Origin: Pseudomonadota bacterium
Lineage (GTDB): Bacteria > Myxococcota_A > UBA796 > SXON01
Assembly: GCA_030685065.1 (NCBI GenBank)
Contig: JAUXQH010000072.1
Span: 62,001-126,000 of the forward strand
DNA length: 64,000 nt
Reading direction: 5' to 3'
Shown here: in pieces, positions 46,118-53,951 of the stretch
Layout of the letters: each line of letters starts with the position of its first letter
Position numbering within the stretch: position 1 is the stretch's first letter
Position numbers and translations under genes: made by a program
The notes under the pieces: generated by a model
What the model was told of the DNA's origin: nothing
What the model saw: the letters and a program-made list of their open reading frames with translations, nothing else
Databases searched by the model: none

Positions 46118-47032
46118 TCACTTCGCGGCGGCGGTGACCTCCGCCCGCGGCCACATCGGCCCGGAGTCCAGCCACTTCGCCGGATCCTCGAGCACCTCCA
46201 CGAACTTGTCGATGCCGAAGCGCGCGTTCAGGCCGTCCTCGATGCGCTCCTCGTAGGTGAAGCGCAGGTGGAGCATCGGCCGCACGACCGGCAGCCCGTC
46301 GCGCGCGACGACGCGATCCTCGAGCTTGCCGATCATGATGAAGAGCGGGCAATTGCCGTACTCGAACAGGTGGTGGTAGCCGGCGCCCATCCCGAGCGAG
46401 CCGAGGTTCGCGATGAAGATGCTGGTGAAGAGGGGGTCGCCGTCGACATACCAGCGGGGGAGCAGGTTGTAGTAGTCCGCCGCCTTGAGCGCCCAGGCGC
46501 CAGCACGCAGGATCGGCCGGGGCAGGAGGTTGAAGATGTCGACCTCCTTGTCGGTGCGCGTCTTCTTGCCGCTCCGCTCCTGCACGATGCCGCCGTTCAT
46601 GCGGCCGACCAGGTCCATGAAGGGCTCGCCGTCCGGCATCTCGAGCTTGACCGTGGAGATCTGGGCCTCCCGGTCCATACGGGCGCGCTTCATGGAGAAG
46701 CTCAACCACCGCGCGTTCCGCTGGTACAGCCGCCGCCCGACGACGAAGCGGTTCATCTTCGGCGTCGCGGCGAGCGCGATGTTGGCGGCCGCCACGGTCA
46801 GGTGCGTCATGTTGACGCCGGCCTCCTTGCGGCGGGCCAGCCACGCGGAGAGCTGCTCGCCGTCGGCGTAGGCGTCGAAGTAGACCACCGCCTCGTTCCG
46901 CCGCGGCAGCAGGTACAGGAGGATCCGCCGGAAGGGGTGGATCCGTTGGTACGTGCCGTCCGGGCGGGAGGTCTTGAACTCCGCGACCAGCCAGAGCGCG
47001 AGGGGGACGAGGAGCCAGGGCAGGAATGACAT
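46118..47032 (-). CDS. E2/chloramphenicol-acetyltransferase-fold protein with altered active site
   Basis: 304 residues from ATG at 47032 (a further ATG nine codons upstream is less likely). A hydrophobic N-terminus (MSFLPWLLVPLALWLVAEF) is a membrane anchor. The body resembles the catalytic domain of 2-oxoacid dehydrogenase E2: THLTVAAANIALAATPKMNR, TSIFIANLGSLGM and the final LRFTYEERIEDGLNARFG. In E2 enzymes the last motif is DHRxxDG with a catalytic His; here Glu replaces it, so normal acyl transfer is doubtful. There are no lipoyl or binding domains and no E1 or E3 gene nearby. It probably is a derived, membrane-attached member; the role is unknown. Confidence 0.75.
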   Translation of the reverse strand: MSFLPWLLVPLALWLVAEFKTSRPDGTYQRIHPFRRILLYLLPRRNEAVVYFDAYADGEQLSAWLARRKEAGVNMTHLTVAAANIALAATPKMNRFVVGRRLYQRNARWLSFSMKRARMDREAQISTVKLEMPDGEPFMDLVGRMNGGIVQERSGKKTRTDKEVDIFNLLPRPILRAGAWALKAADYYNLLPRWYVDGDPLFTSIFIANLGSLGMGAGYHHLFEYGNCPLFIMIGKLEDRVVARDGLPVVRPMLHLRFTYEERIEDGLNARFGIDKFVEVLEDPAKWLDSGPMWPRAEVTAAAK

Positions 47033-47042
47033 TGGCGACGCC

Positions 47043-47100
47043 CCTAACCGGTGGCGCAAGGTGCGCTTCCACGCGCCATGGCGGCGCGGGTCCGGTTAGG
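47043..47100. promoter_or_regulatory. Symmetric 9-base repeats in a divergent promoter
   Basis: CCTAACCGG (47043-47051) and CCGGTTAGG (47092-47100) are perfect inverted repeats 40 bases apart. As a result each strand carries CCGGTTAGG ahead of its gene: 10 bases before the E2-like ATG on the minus strand and 27 bases before the epimerase ATG on the plus strand. TTAGG may be part of the -10 on each side, or the pair may be an operator for both genes. Confidence 0.45.
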
Positions 47101-47127
47101 CGATCCTCCCCTGCGTCGGAGCCCTTC

Positions 47128-48117
47128 ATGCGCGTCGCGATCACCGGAGCCAGCGGGCTGCTCGGCGGAAACCTCGCCATCGCCCTCTGCGCGCGCGGCG
47201 ACACCGTTGTGGCCACCCGTCGAGGCACGAGCCGCGTCAAGCACCTCGACGGCTACCCGATCGAGTGGGTCGACGCCGACCTCGGCGAGCCCGAGAAGCT
47301 GGCCCGCGCGTTCGCCGGCGCGGAGCTCGTGTTCCACGTCGCCGCGATGGTGAGCGTGCGCCGTCGGCCGACCCCGGCGTTGGTGGCCGCCAACGTGGAC
47401 GGGACGCGGAACGTGCTGGACGCGGTTCGCGCCGCGGGGGTCCGCCGCCTCGTGCACACGTCCACGGTCGGCGCCGTCGGGCTCTCGGAGGACGGCGCTC
47501 CGTGCACCGAGACGGCGCGGTGGAACTTCGCCGAGCACGATCTCGACGATGGATACGTCACCACGAAGCACCAGTCCGAGGCCCTCGTGCACGAGGCCGT
47601 TCGGGGCGGCCTCGACGCGGTCATCGTCAACCCGACCTACATGCTCGGCCCCTACGACAGCAAGCCGAGCTCGGGGAAGATGTTGATCGAGCTCGCGCGC
47701 GGCAAGATCCCCGGCCTGACCCCGGGCGCCAACAACTTCGTCGACGTGCGGGACGTGGTGCGCGGCATGCTCCTCGCCGCGGAGCACGGCCGCTCCGGCG
47801 AACGCTACATCCTCGGGGGCGAGAACATGCCCTACGCCGTGGCCTTTGCCCGGATGGCAAAGGTGATGGGGGTCGCGCCGCCCACGCGCGTGCTTCCGGC
47901 GTGGGCCGCGCGGGCCGTCGGCCTCGCGGGCGATCTTCAGGAGATGCTCTCCGGCAACGAGCCCTTGCTGAACAGCGTCACGGTGCGGTACGGGTACTGT
48001 AAGTCTTTCCAGTTCTCATCCGCAAAGGCTGAAAATGAGCTGGGTTACACCCACGGGCCCATCGAGCCTGCCGTTGCCGACGCCCTCGCGTGGTTCAAAG
48101 CCAGCGCTATGTTGTGA
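47128..48117 (+). CDS. NAD-dependent epimerase/dehydratase (extended SDR, HpnA-like)
   Basis: 329 residues from ATG at 47128. The Rossmann motif is ITGASGLLGGNLA (GxxGxxG, about 5-17). VFHVAAMVSVRRRP and the catalytic YVTTKHQSE (YxxxK) near 145 follow, with NPTYMLGPYDSKPSSGKM after it, as in hopanoid-associated sugar epimerase and dihydroflavonol-reductase relatives. It acts on a nucleotide sugar or similar hydroxy-ketone in the cytoplasm; the exact substrate is not readable. The kinase gene starts two bases after its stop. Confidence 0.88.
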   Translation: MRVAITGASGLLGGNLAIALCARGDTVVATRRGTSRVKHLDGYPIEWVDADLGEPEKLARAFAGAELVFHVAAMVSVRRRPTPALVAANVDGTRNVLDAVRAAGVRRLVHTSTVGAVGLSEDGAPCTETARWNFAEHDLDDGYVTTKHQSEALVHEAVRGGLDAVIVNPTYMLGPYDSKPSSGKMLIELARGKIPGLTPGANNFVDVRDVVRGMLLAAEHGRSGERYILGGENMPYAVAFARMAKVMGVAPPTRVLPAWAARAVGLAGDLQEMLSGNEPLLNSVTVRYGYCKSFQFSSAKAENELGYTHGPIEPAVADALAWFKASAML

Positions 48118-48119
48118 CC

Positions 48120-49172
48120 ATGTCGGCGAACCTCATCGGCGCGCTCCTCGATTCCCGGTTTCGGGTGACCGAACGCTTCGCCGGCGGCGCGACCGCGTGG
48201 GTCTACCGCGCGGAGGACACCCGGACGGGCGCCAAGCGCGCGGTCAAGGTGCTGGTGGACGCCGCCGCGGACGACGTGCACGCCCGGTTCCGTGGCGAGA
48301 TGGCGCTGCTCTCGGGGCTCCATCACCCCTACATCGTGCCGGTGCACGCCGTCGGGGTCATCGAGGGCCTGCCGTTCATGGTGATGGATCTGGTCGAGGG
48401 CGGCAGCGTGCTCGAGCTCCGCAACGACGACGGGCCGCTGCTCCTCGAGGACGTGTGCGTCCTCGCGATCCAGGTGCTCTCGGCCTTGGCCGAGGCTCAC
48501 AGGCACGGCATCGTCCACCGCGACGTGAAGCCCGGGAACGTGCTCGTGGACGACGCGGGCAACGCCCGGCTCTGTGACTTCGGCATCGCCCGGTACGACG
48601 CTGCCCAGCGAGATCGGCTGACCTGCACCGGCTACGCCCTCGGCACCCTCCTCTACATGGCGCCCGAGCAGCGGCTCGACCCCCGGACCTCCGATCTGAC
48701 CGTCGATCTGTACGGCGTCGGAACCCTGCTTTTCCGCCTCGCGACGGATGAGAACCCGGCGGACCTGTTCACCGCCGACGCGGGCAGCGTGCGCTGGGAG
48801 GCGCTCCCGGAGGTGCTCCGCCCCCTCGTGTTTCGGGCCACCCGCGCCACGCCCGCCGAGCGTTGGCCCGATGCACGGTCGATGGCGGCCGCGCTGCTCG
48901 CGCTCCTCCCCCCCGAGCGTCGCGCCGCCCTCCTCGCGCTGCCCGGTGGGGACCCCGCGTCGTTTCCCGTTCCCGCGAATTCCGTGCGTCCGTTGTCGGC
49001 GCTCGCGGCGGAAGCGGCGGCCCGCGGGGCCTCCGCCGAGTCCAGGCAGGCGTCCGCGAGCCTCTCCATGATGGTGTGGCGGTGGGGCACCGTCGGGGCT
49101 GCCCTGGGCGTCGTCGCGAGCGTCGTCGTCGCGGTCGCGTGGTGGTTCAAGCTGGACGGCACCCTCCCGTAG
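48120..49172 (+). CDS. Serine/threonine protein kinase with C-terminal membrane anchor
   Basis: 350 residues from ATG at 48120; TATGTT lies 6 bases upstream inside the end of the epimerase gene. Kinase motifs: glycine loop FAGGATAWVYRAED (last Gly is Ala), catalytic Lys in RAVKVLV, HRDVKPGNVLV and DFGIARYD, then LYMAPEQ. The kinase domain ends near 265. A single hydrophobic helix near the C-terminus (GAALGVVASVVVAVAWWF, about 326-343) anchors it with the kinase inside. There is no sensor domain outside. Its substrates are unknown; Hanks-type kinases are abundant in Myxococcota. Confidence 0.93.
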   Translation: MSANLIGALLDSRFRVTERFAGGATAWVYRAEDTRTGAKRAVKVLVDAAADDVHARFRGEMALLSGLHHPYIVPVHAVGVIEGLPFMVMDLVEGGSVLELRNDDGPLLLEDVCVLAIQVLSALAEAHRHGIVHRDVKPGNVLVDDAGNARLCDFGIARYDAAQRDRLTCTGYALGTLLYMAPEQRLDPRTSDLTVDLYGVGTLLFRLATDENPADLFTADAGSVRWEALPEVLRPLVFRATRATPAERWPDARSMAAALLALLPPERRAALLALPGGDPASFPVPANSVRPLSALAAEAAARGASAESRQASASLSMMVWRWGTVGAALGVVASVVVAVAWWFKLDGTLP

Positions 49173-49239
49173 GCGCCCGTCCGCGGGGCCGCGCGCAGGG
49201 CCCCTCCCGCTCTCCCGTGCGCTCGGGTACCATCGCCCC

Positions 49240-50280
49240 ATGCGCACGCGCCCGTTCGACACCCGCTCCCTGGTGCCCCTCCTCGTCGAGCCCGACGGGG
49301 ACCCCTCCGTGGACGCCCTCGTGGCTTGGCTCACGGCCGACCGGGAGGCGACCGAGGCCCTGCTGACGCGCCACGGCGCGTTGCTGTTCCGCGGCTTCGC
49401 CGTGGACGCCCCCGATGCGTTCGAGCGCGTGTGCCGGGCCGTCGATCCGGACCTCCAGAACGACTACCTGGGCACCTCGCCGCGGGACGCGCTCACCCCC
49501 TACGTCTTCACCGCGAGCGAGCTCCCCGGCCACTACCCCATCCCGCAACACGCCGAGATGACGTTCCTCCCGGAGCCGCCGCGGCGCCTGTTCTTCTGCG
49601 CGTTGCGCCCCAACGTCGGCCCCGGCGGGGAGACGCCCCTGGCCGACTTCCGGGCGGTCTACCGGGATCTTGCTCCCGACGTACGGGCGCGCTGGGAGGC
49701 GCGCGGGATCCGGATCGTGCGCAACTACGGCGGGCCGGAGGGGCAGGGGCGGCGCGATCCCCGGCAGCTCAAGCGCTGGGATCAGATGTTCGGCACGACC
49801 GACCGCGAGCAGATCGAGCGCATCTGCGCGGCCCACGCCTTCACGCCGAAGTGGCGCGACGACGGGCGCCTTCAGCTCGTCAGCGCCCAGCCCGCGGCAC
49901 GCCCGCACCCGACCACGGGGGAGCCGGTGTGGTTCAACCACGCGCACGTGTTCCACGCTTCCGTCGCGCCCGGCGAATATGCACGCATCGCGACGCGCAT
50001 GGGGGCGTGGCCGTGGCGGGGGTGGCAGCTGGCCGCCACGGTCCTGGGGATGTGGCAGCGGCTCGGCGCCGACCCGGAGGACGCCGCGATGCACGTCACG
50101 TTCGGGGATGGCGGCGCGATCCCCGAGGCCGACCTGGAGGCCGTACGCGACGCGATCTGGAAGAACATGGTGTTCCCGCGGTGGGAGCGCGGGGACGTGA
50201 CCGCGATCGACAATCGCGCCGTGGCGCACGGGCGGATGCCCTACACCGGAGACCGGCTGGTTGCGGTTTGTTGGGCCTGA
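49240..50280 (+). CDS. TauD/TfdA-family Fe(II)/2-oxoglutarate dioxygenase
   Basis: 346 residues. TACCAT lies 6 bases before the ATG. The iron-binding HxE is IPQHAEM (His104, Glu106), replacing the usual HxD as in the SyrP/clavaminate-synthase-like branch. The distal His is in DNRAVAHGRMPY (about 330), and Arg in TGDR (about 339) should bind 2-oxoglutarate. It also has GGETPLAD, typical of the branch. Members often hydroxylate amino acids or natural-product intermediates; no biosynthetic cluster is adjacent. Confidence 0.9.
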   Translation: MRTRPFDTRSLVPLLVEPDGDPSVDALVAWLTADREATEALLTRHGALLFRGFAVDAPDAFERVCRAVDPDLQNDYLGTSPRDALTPYVFTASELPGHYPIPQHAEMTFLPEPPRRLFFCALRPNVGPGGETPLADFRAVYRDLAPDVRARWEARGIRIVRNYGGPEGQGRRDPRQLKRWDQMFGTTDREQIERICAAHAFTPKWRDDGRLQLVSAQPAARPHPTTGEPVWFNHAHVFHASVAPGEYARIATRMGAWPWRGWQLAATVLGMWQRLGADPEDAAMHVTFGDGGAIPEADLEAVRDAIWKNMVFPRWERGDVTAIDNRAVAHGRMPYTGDRLVAVCWA

Positions 50281-50293
50281 TCGGGGGTGGGCC

Positions 50294-51769
50294 TCAGAAG
50301 TTGATCATCGCCCCGATCCCCACATCCACAACCGGAGGCTTCACCGAGATCGGATCCTCGGTGAGCCCGAGGATCGGCGGCACATCGAGCCCGAACCGGA
50401 GCTCCCCGACGTTCCCGTAGTGGCCGGCCACGTACGCGTTGATCGAGAGGAACGTGAGCGCCCGCACGCTGTAGTCGAGGCGCGAGGTGTAGCTCTGGTC
50501 CGACAGGTTCCCGATCGTGGAGACGGTGAAGCTGTGGTCGTCCCACTCCCCGGGCCCGGGGACGTAGACATAGGCGCCCGCGTAGTGGCGGCCCAGGTAG
50601 AACGGCGTGAACGCGTCGTTGAACACCAGCCACGGGTAGAGCGACGCGTCGTCATAGCCGGCGTCGTTGTAGAAGTACTCCGCGCCGATGATGATGCTGT
50701 CCTCGTCGTTGTACTGGATGGGCACCTCGAGGCCGGCCACCACCTGGGGGATCCACTCGTCCTCGCGGGTGTAGGCCTCGGGGGTCTCGATGGTGAGGAA
50801 GCTCGCGGCACCGTCGTCATCGAGGGGGCCCCAATCGAAGCCGCCACGGTAGAACTCGGTCTGGAGGCCGTGCGTGATCGCCGCCTCCGCCTTCAAATCG
50901 AACAACCACACCGCGGTCGACACCTGCGCGCCGAGGCGCGTGGGGCGATCCTTTCCGACGCTGCCGGACACCGCCAGCTCCGTGGTCCCGACCACCTGCT
51001 CGACGCGCCAGGCCGCGCCCACCTGGTCGATGGCGTCGGCGCCCTCGATGTCAGCGAACACGTAGAGGTTGGTGCCGGCCTTCTCGAAGGGCACGTGAAC
51101 CTTCACCAGGCCGACGCCCGTGCGCTCGTCGAAGAAGGCGAGGGGATCGAGGCGGGAGGGCTGGAGAAAGTCGGTCGGGTTCCAGAAGCGCCCGGCGCCC
51201 CACTTCACGCGCTGGCGGCCCACGGTGAGGAACACCTTGCGGCCGACATCGAAATTGAGCCACATCTGGTCGAGGATGACCTTGGTGGGCTCCACGGCCT
51301 CTCCCAACGCGGTGGTGTCTCCGGCTTGGCTGGAGAGGCTCTGCGACAGCCGGCCCTGGACGTAGCCGCGGATGCGCTCGTTCGGCCGGGCATCCACGAA
51401 CAGATCGAGGAAGTTGGGGCTGGAGAGCGTGACGTCGGCGGGCTCCGCCTCTTCCGGGATCGAGGCGTTCAGCCGCAGGTAGAGCCGCCCGCCGATGGTG
51501 ACGCGCTGATCGAGCGCCTCGAGCGTCGCGAAGATGCCGGTGGCCCGCGAAACGTCGCCGCCGGACATCAGGTCTGCGTCACGATCCCCGGTCTCCGGGA
51601 CGGTTTCGTTGGGGGTGGGCGCATCGGCCGCCGGCACCTCGGATTGGCCACCGAAGATGTCGTCGTCCCGATTTTCCTGGGCGGGTTCTTCCGTGGGCTC
51701 CGATTCTGGAGGGGCCGTGGGCTCGGCCGTCGGTTCTTCTGCGAGCGCCCAACCGATGACCGCGATCAT
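50294..51769 (-). CDS. Outer-membrane beta-barrel protein of the MarR-ABC operon
   Basis: 491 residues from ATG at 51769, in an ATGA overlap with the LolA-like gene; longer readings run into that gene. The N-terminus MIAVIGWALAEE is a short signal. It is followed by an acidic Pro/Glu/Thr spacer (about 12-60). From about 75 onward beta strands with aromatic girdles alternate (RVTIGGRLYLRLNASI, MWLNFDVGRKVFLTVGRQRVKWG) and the chain ends in Phe (IGAMINF). It resembles large porin-like barrels found with LolA-like and FtsX-type export genes. Last gene of the operon. Confidence 0.82.
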   Translation of the reverse strand: MIAVIGWALAEEPTAEPTAPPESEPTEEPAQENRDDDIFGGQSEVPAADAPTPNETVPETGDRDADLMSGGDVSRATGIFATLEALDQRVTIGGRLYLRLNASIPEEAEPADVTLSSPNFLDLFVDARPNERIRGYVQGRLSQSLSSQAGDTTALGEAVEPTKVILDQMWLNFDVGRKVFLTVGRQRVKWGAGRFWNPTDFLQPSRLDPLAFFDERTGVGLVKVHVPFEKAGTNLYVFADIEGADAIDQVGAAWRVEQVVGTTELAVSGSVGKDRPTRLGAQVSTAVWLFDLKAEAAITHGLQTEFYRGGFDWGPLDDDGAASFLTIETPEAYTREDEWIPQVVAGLEVPIQYNDEDSIIIGAEYFYNDAGYDDASLYPWLVFNDAFTPFYLGRHYAGAYVYVPGPGEWDDHSFTVSTIGNLSDQSYTSRLDYSVRALTFLSINAYVAGHYGNVGELRFGLDVPPILGLTEDPISVKPPVVDVGIGAMINF

Positions 51770-52599
51770 CGGCTCTTGCTCTCGAGCCAGGCCTTGGTGA
51801 AGATGCTGTCGTCCAGGCTGTTCAGATCGACGCTCTGCATCACGATGGTCGTGGTGTTGCCCTTCTCCACCTCGTCGAAGATGCGGATCTCCTTGGGTGT
51901 GTACACGTCCGCCTTCTTGGACGGCGAGAATTGCTTGTTCCACTCGGGGTAGTAGGTCGTGCGCATGAGGCGGCCCGAGAGCGCGTAGTCCTGGCGCTTG
52001 AGCACGTTGGTCGTGGCCTGGTCGAGCCACAGGTCGACCACGGGATAGGACACGTCGAAGCCGGTGTTCGCGGTGAGCTTCAGGTGGTTCACCTTGTACT
52101 TGCCCAAGGTCTCCTCGCCCACGTAGACGGGGGTGTACTCCTCGGCGAGGCGCGACTCGTCGAAGTCGGCGCGTTGGGAATCGGTCCCGCCGATGCGCTC
52201 GCGCTCGGTGCGGCGCTCCCAACGCCCAACCGAGGGATCGTACATGAACAGGTTCTTGTCCACCCGGAGGTAGCCCTTTCCGGCCTCGCTCTGGGGCTTG
52301 AGGAACATGATCACGAGCTTGTCCGTCTCGTCGCGGCGGTAGACCACGGCCTGGTACACCAGGTCCGACTTGTCCCGCTCCTTCTGCTCGATGTAGACGA
52401 GCGACTTGTAGTCGCCGCTGTTGCGCTGCCGATCGTCGACGATCTGGAGCATCTTCACGAGCTCGGCCGCGGCGGGCGCGGCGTGCGCCACCGGGATGAT
52501 CCCGGGGAGGAATGGGAGCGCGGCGAGCGTGCCCGCGGTACCGACGGCGAGCCAGGCGAGGAGGGCGAGCCGCGAGGGCATCTTCATCTGCATCTTCAT
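51766..52599 (-). CDS. LolA-like outer-membrane lipoprotein-sorting protein
   Basis: 277 residues. The signal peptide is MKMQMKMPSRLALLAWLAVG continuing to about residue 40 (PVAHAAPAA). The body is the LolA/LolB-like half barrel: LQIVDDRQRNSGDYKSLVYI, PQSEAGKGYLRVDKNLFMYD and WLDQATTNVLKRQDYALSGR are typical of the outer-membrane lipoprotein-sorting family (DUF4292/LolA-like). It may carry a lipid or lipoprotein across the periplasm between the ABC permeases and the barrel encoded downstream. It starts four bases after the permease gene and overlaps the barrel gene by four. Confidence 0.87.
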   Translation of the reverse strand: MKMQMKMPSRLALLAWLAVGTAGTLAALPFLPGIIPVAHAAPAAAELVKMLQIVDDRQRNSGDYKSLVYIEQKERDKSDLVYQAVVYRRDETDKLVIMFLKPQSEAGKGYLRVDKNLFMYDPSVGRWERRTERERIGGTDSQRADFDESRLAEEYTPVYVGEETLGKYKVNHLKLTANTGFDVSYPVVDLWLDQATTNVLKRQDYALSGRLMRTTYYPEWNKQFSPSKKADVYTPKEIRIFDEVEKGNTTTIVMQSVDLNSLDDSIFTKAWLESKSR

Positions 52600-52603
52600 G
52601 AGA

Positions 52604-53947
52604 TCACTCCGTGTGCGTGAGGGCCTTGACGGGCTGCAGGCGCGAGGCGCGGATGGCGGGCCAGAGCGCGGAGAGGCTGGTGAAGACAGTCAGAAAGGCG
52701 ATGGCGGTGAGCAGCGATTGGGGATGCACGGCCAGGTGCAGCTCGTTCGAGAGCAGGATCATCCGCACCGCGTCGGACGGCACGGGAATCCGCGCGGCGT
52801 CGACCGCCAACGCGATGCCCCCGCCCAACGTCGCGCCCGCCACGGTGGCCCCGAGCCCGAGGAACAGGGACTCGAGCAGGAACAGGATCAACACCTTGCG
52901 CTGGGACATCCCGATCGCCCGCATCGTGCCGACTTCGCGCGTGCGCTCGCGCACGGCGCTCCACATCGCGTTCATGATCCCGACGGCGATGATGATGACC
53001 AGGATGAGGGTGAGGAACCAGGTGACCGTGTCGAAGGCGGTGAGCACCCAGGTGAGGAACGACACCTCGTCCTGCCACCAGGTGACATCCAACTTCTGGC
53101 CGGTCCAGTCCTCTCCCTGCACCGCTTCGAACTTGAAGAAGAAGGGGTTGGACTCGTGATCGCGGACCAGGAAGCCCGCGTCGAGCAGCGCGCCGCTCAC
53201 GACAGACATGGTCGCTTCCGACTTCTCGATGTCGTCCAGGTACACCCAGAGCGCCCCGGTGGTGTCGTCGTTCAGTTGGTACAGGTCGAGGACGAGCGAC
53301 TTGGGGACGAACACCGAGAAGCTGGAGAGGAGCCCCAGGTCCCGCGCGATGGCCACCACGGTGGCGTCGGCGGTGTTGGACGCGCCGCTCATCGTCTCGG
53401 TCTTGATGGTGATCATGTCGCCCACGCCGACGCCGAGGCGCTTGGCCTGCCCTGCGAAGAGCACGATGGTGCCGTTCTCGGCGAGGCGCCGCGCGTCCCC
53501 GAAGACCTGCTCGCTCCCGCCGTCCTTGTACTCCTTCTCTTCCGCGAGGATCAAACGGTCGAAAAAGCGGCTCTCGTCCGCGGCGACGAGGCCGGTGAGC
53601 CCGCTCTGCACGGTCCCGGTCTCGCTGACGATCTTGCCCCAGCCGCGGTGCCGCTCGACGATGTAGTCGAGCCCCGGGGTGCTCTTCTCCACCACCTCGC
53701 GCACCTTGGCGACCCCGGTGACGATGGGGAACGCCGTGCCGGTGGTGGGCTTCCAGAACCCGGCCACGTTGACGTGCCCCGCGGACATCGTGGTGGCCGA
53801 GTTGATCAGGTTCTCGTTGATCCCGCGCGAGAGCGACATGAGGAGCACGAGGAACGTCGTCACCAGGCCGATGGCGAGCGAGAGGAGCGCGGTGCGGCGG
53901 GGCGACTGGAACAGGTTCCGGAGCGCGATCGAGAAGAGGACGCCCAT
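52604..53947 (-). CDS. FtsX/MacB-type ABC transporter permease
   Basis: 447 residues. One helix near the N-terminus (SLAIGLVTTFLVLLMSL, about 22-40), a periplasmic domain (about 45-310), then three helices near 310-330, 360-385 and 410-435, the arrangement of LolC/E and MacB. The FtsX signature REVGTMRAIGMSQRKVLILFLLES lies before the last helices; it is given here only in part. It pairs with the other permease and the ATPase. It starts 5 bases after the first permease gene. Confidence 0.92.
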   Translation of the reverse strand: MGVLFSIALRNLFQSPRRTALLSLAIGLVTTFLVLLMSLSRGINENLINSATTMSAGHVNVAGFWKPTTGTAFPIVTGVAKVREVVEKSTPGLDYIVERHRGWGKIVSETGTVQSGLTGLVAADESRFFDRLILAEEKEYKDGGSEQVFGDARRLAENGTIVLFAGQAKRLGVGVGDMITIKTETMSGASNTADATVVAIARDLGLLSSFSVFVPKSLVLDLYQLNDDTTGALWVYLDDIEKSEATMSVVSGALLDAGFLVRDHESNPFFFKFEAVQGEDWTGQKLDVTWWQDEVSFLTWVLTAFDTVTWFLTLILVIIIAVGIMNAMWSAVRERTREVGTMRAIGMSQRKVLILFLLESLFLGLGATVAGATLGGGIALAVDAARIPVPSDAVRMILLSNELHLAVHPQSLLTAIAFLTVFTSLSALWPAIRASRLQPVKALTHTE

Positions 53948-53951
53948 GGTT

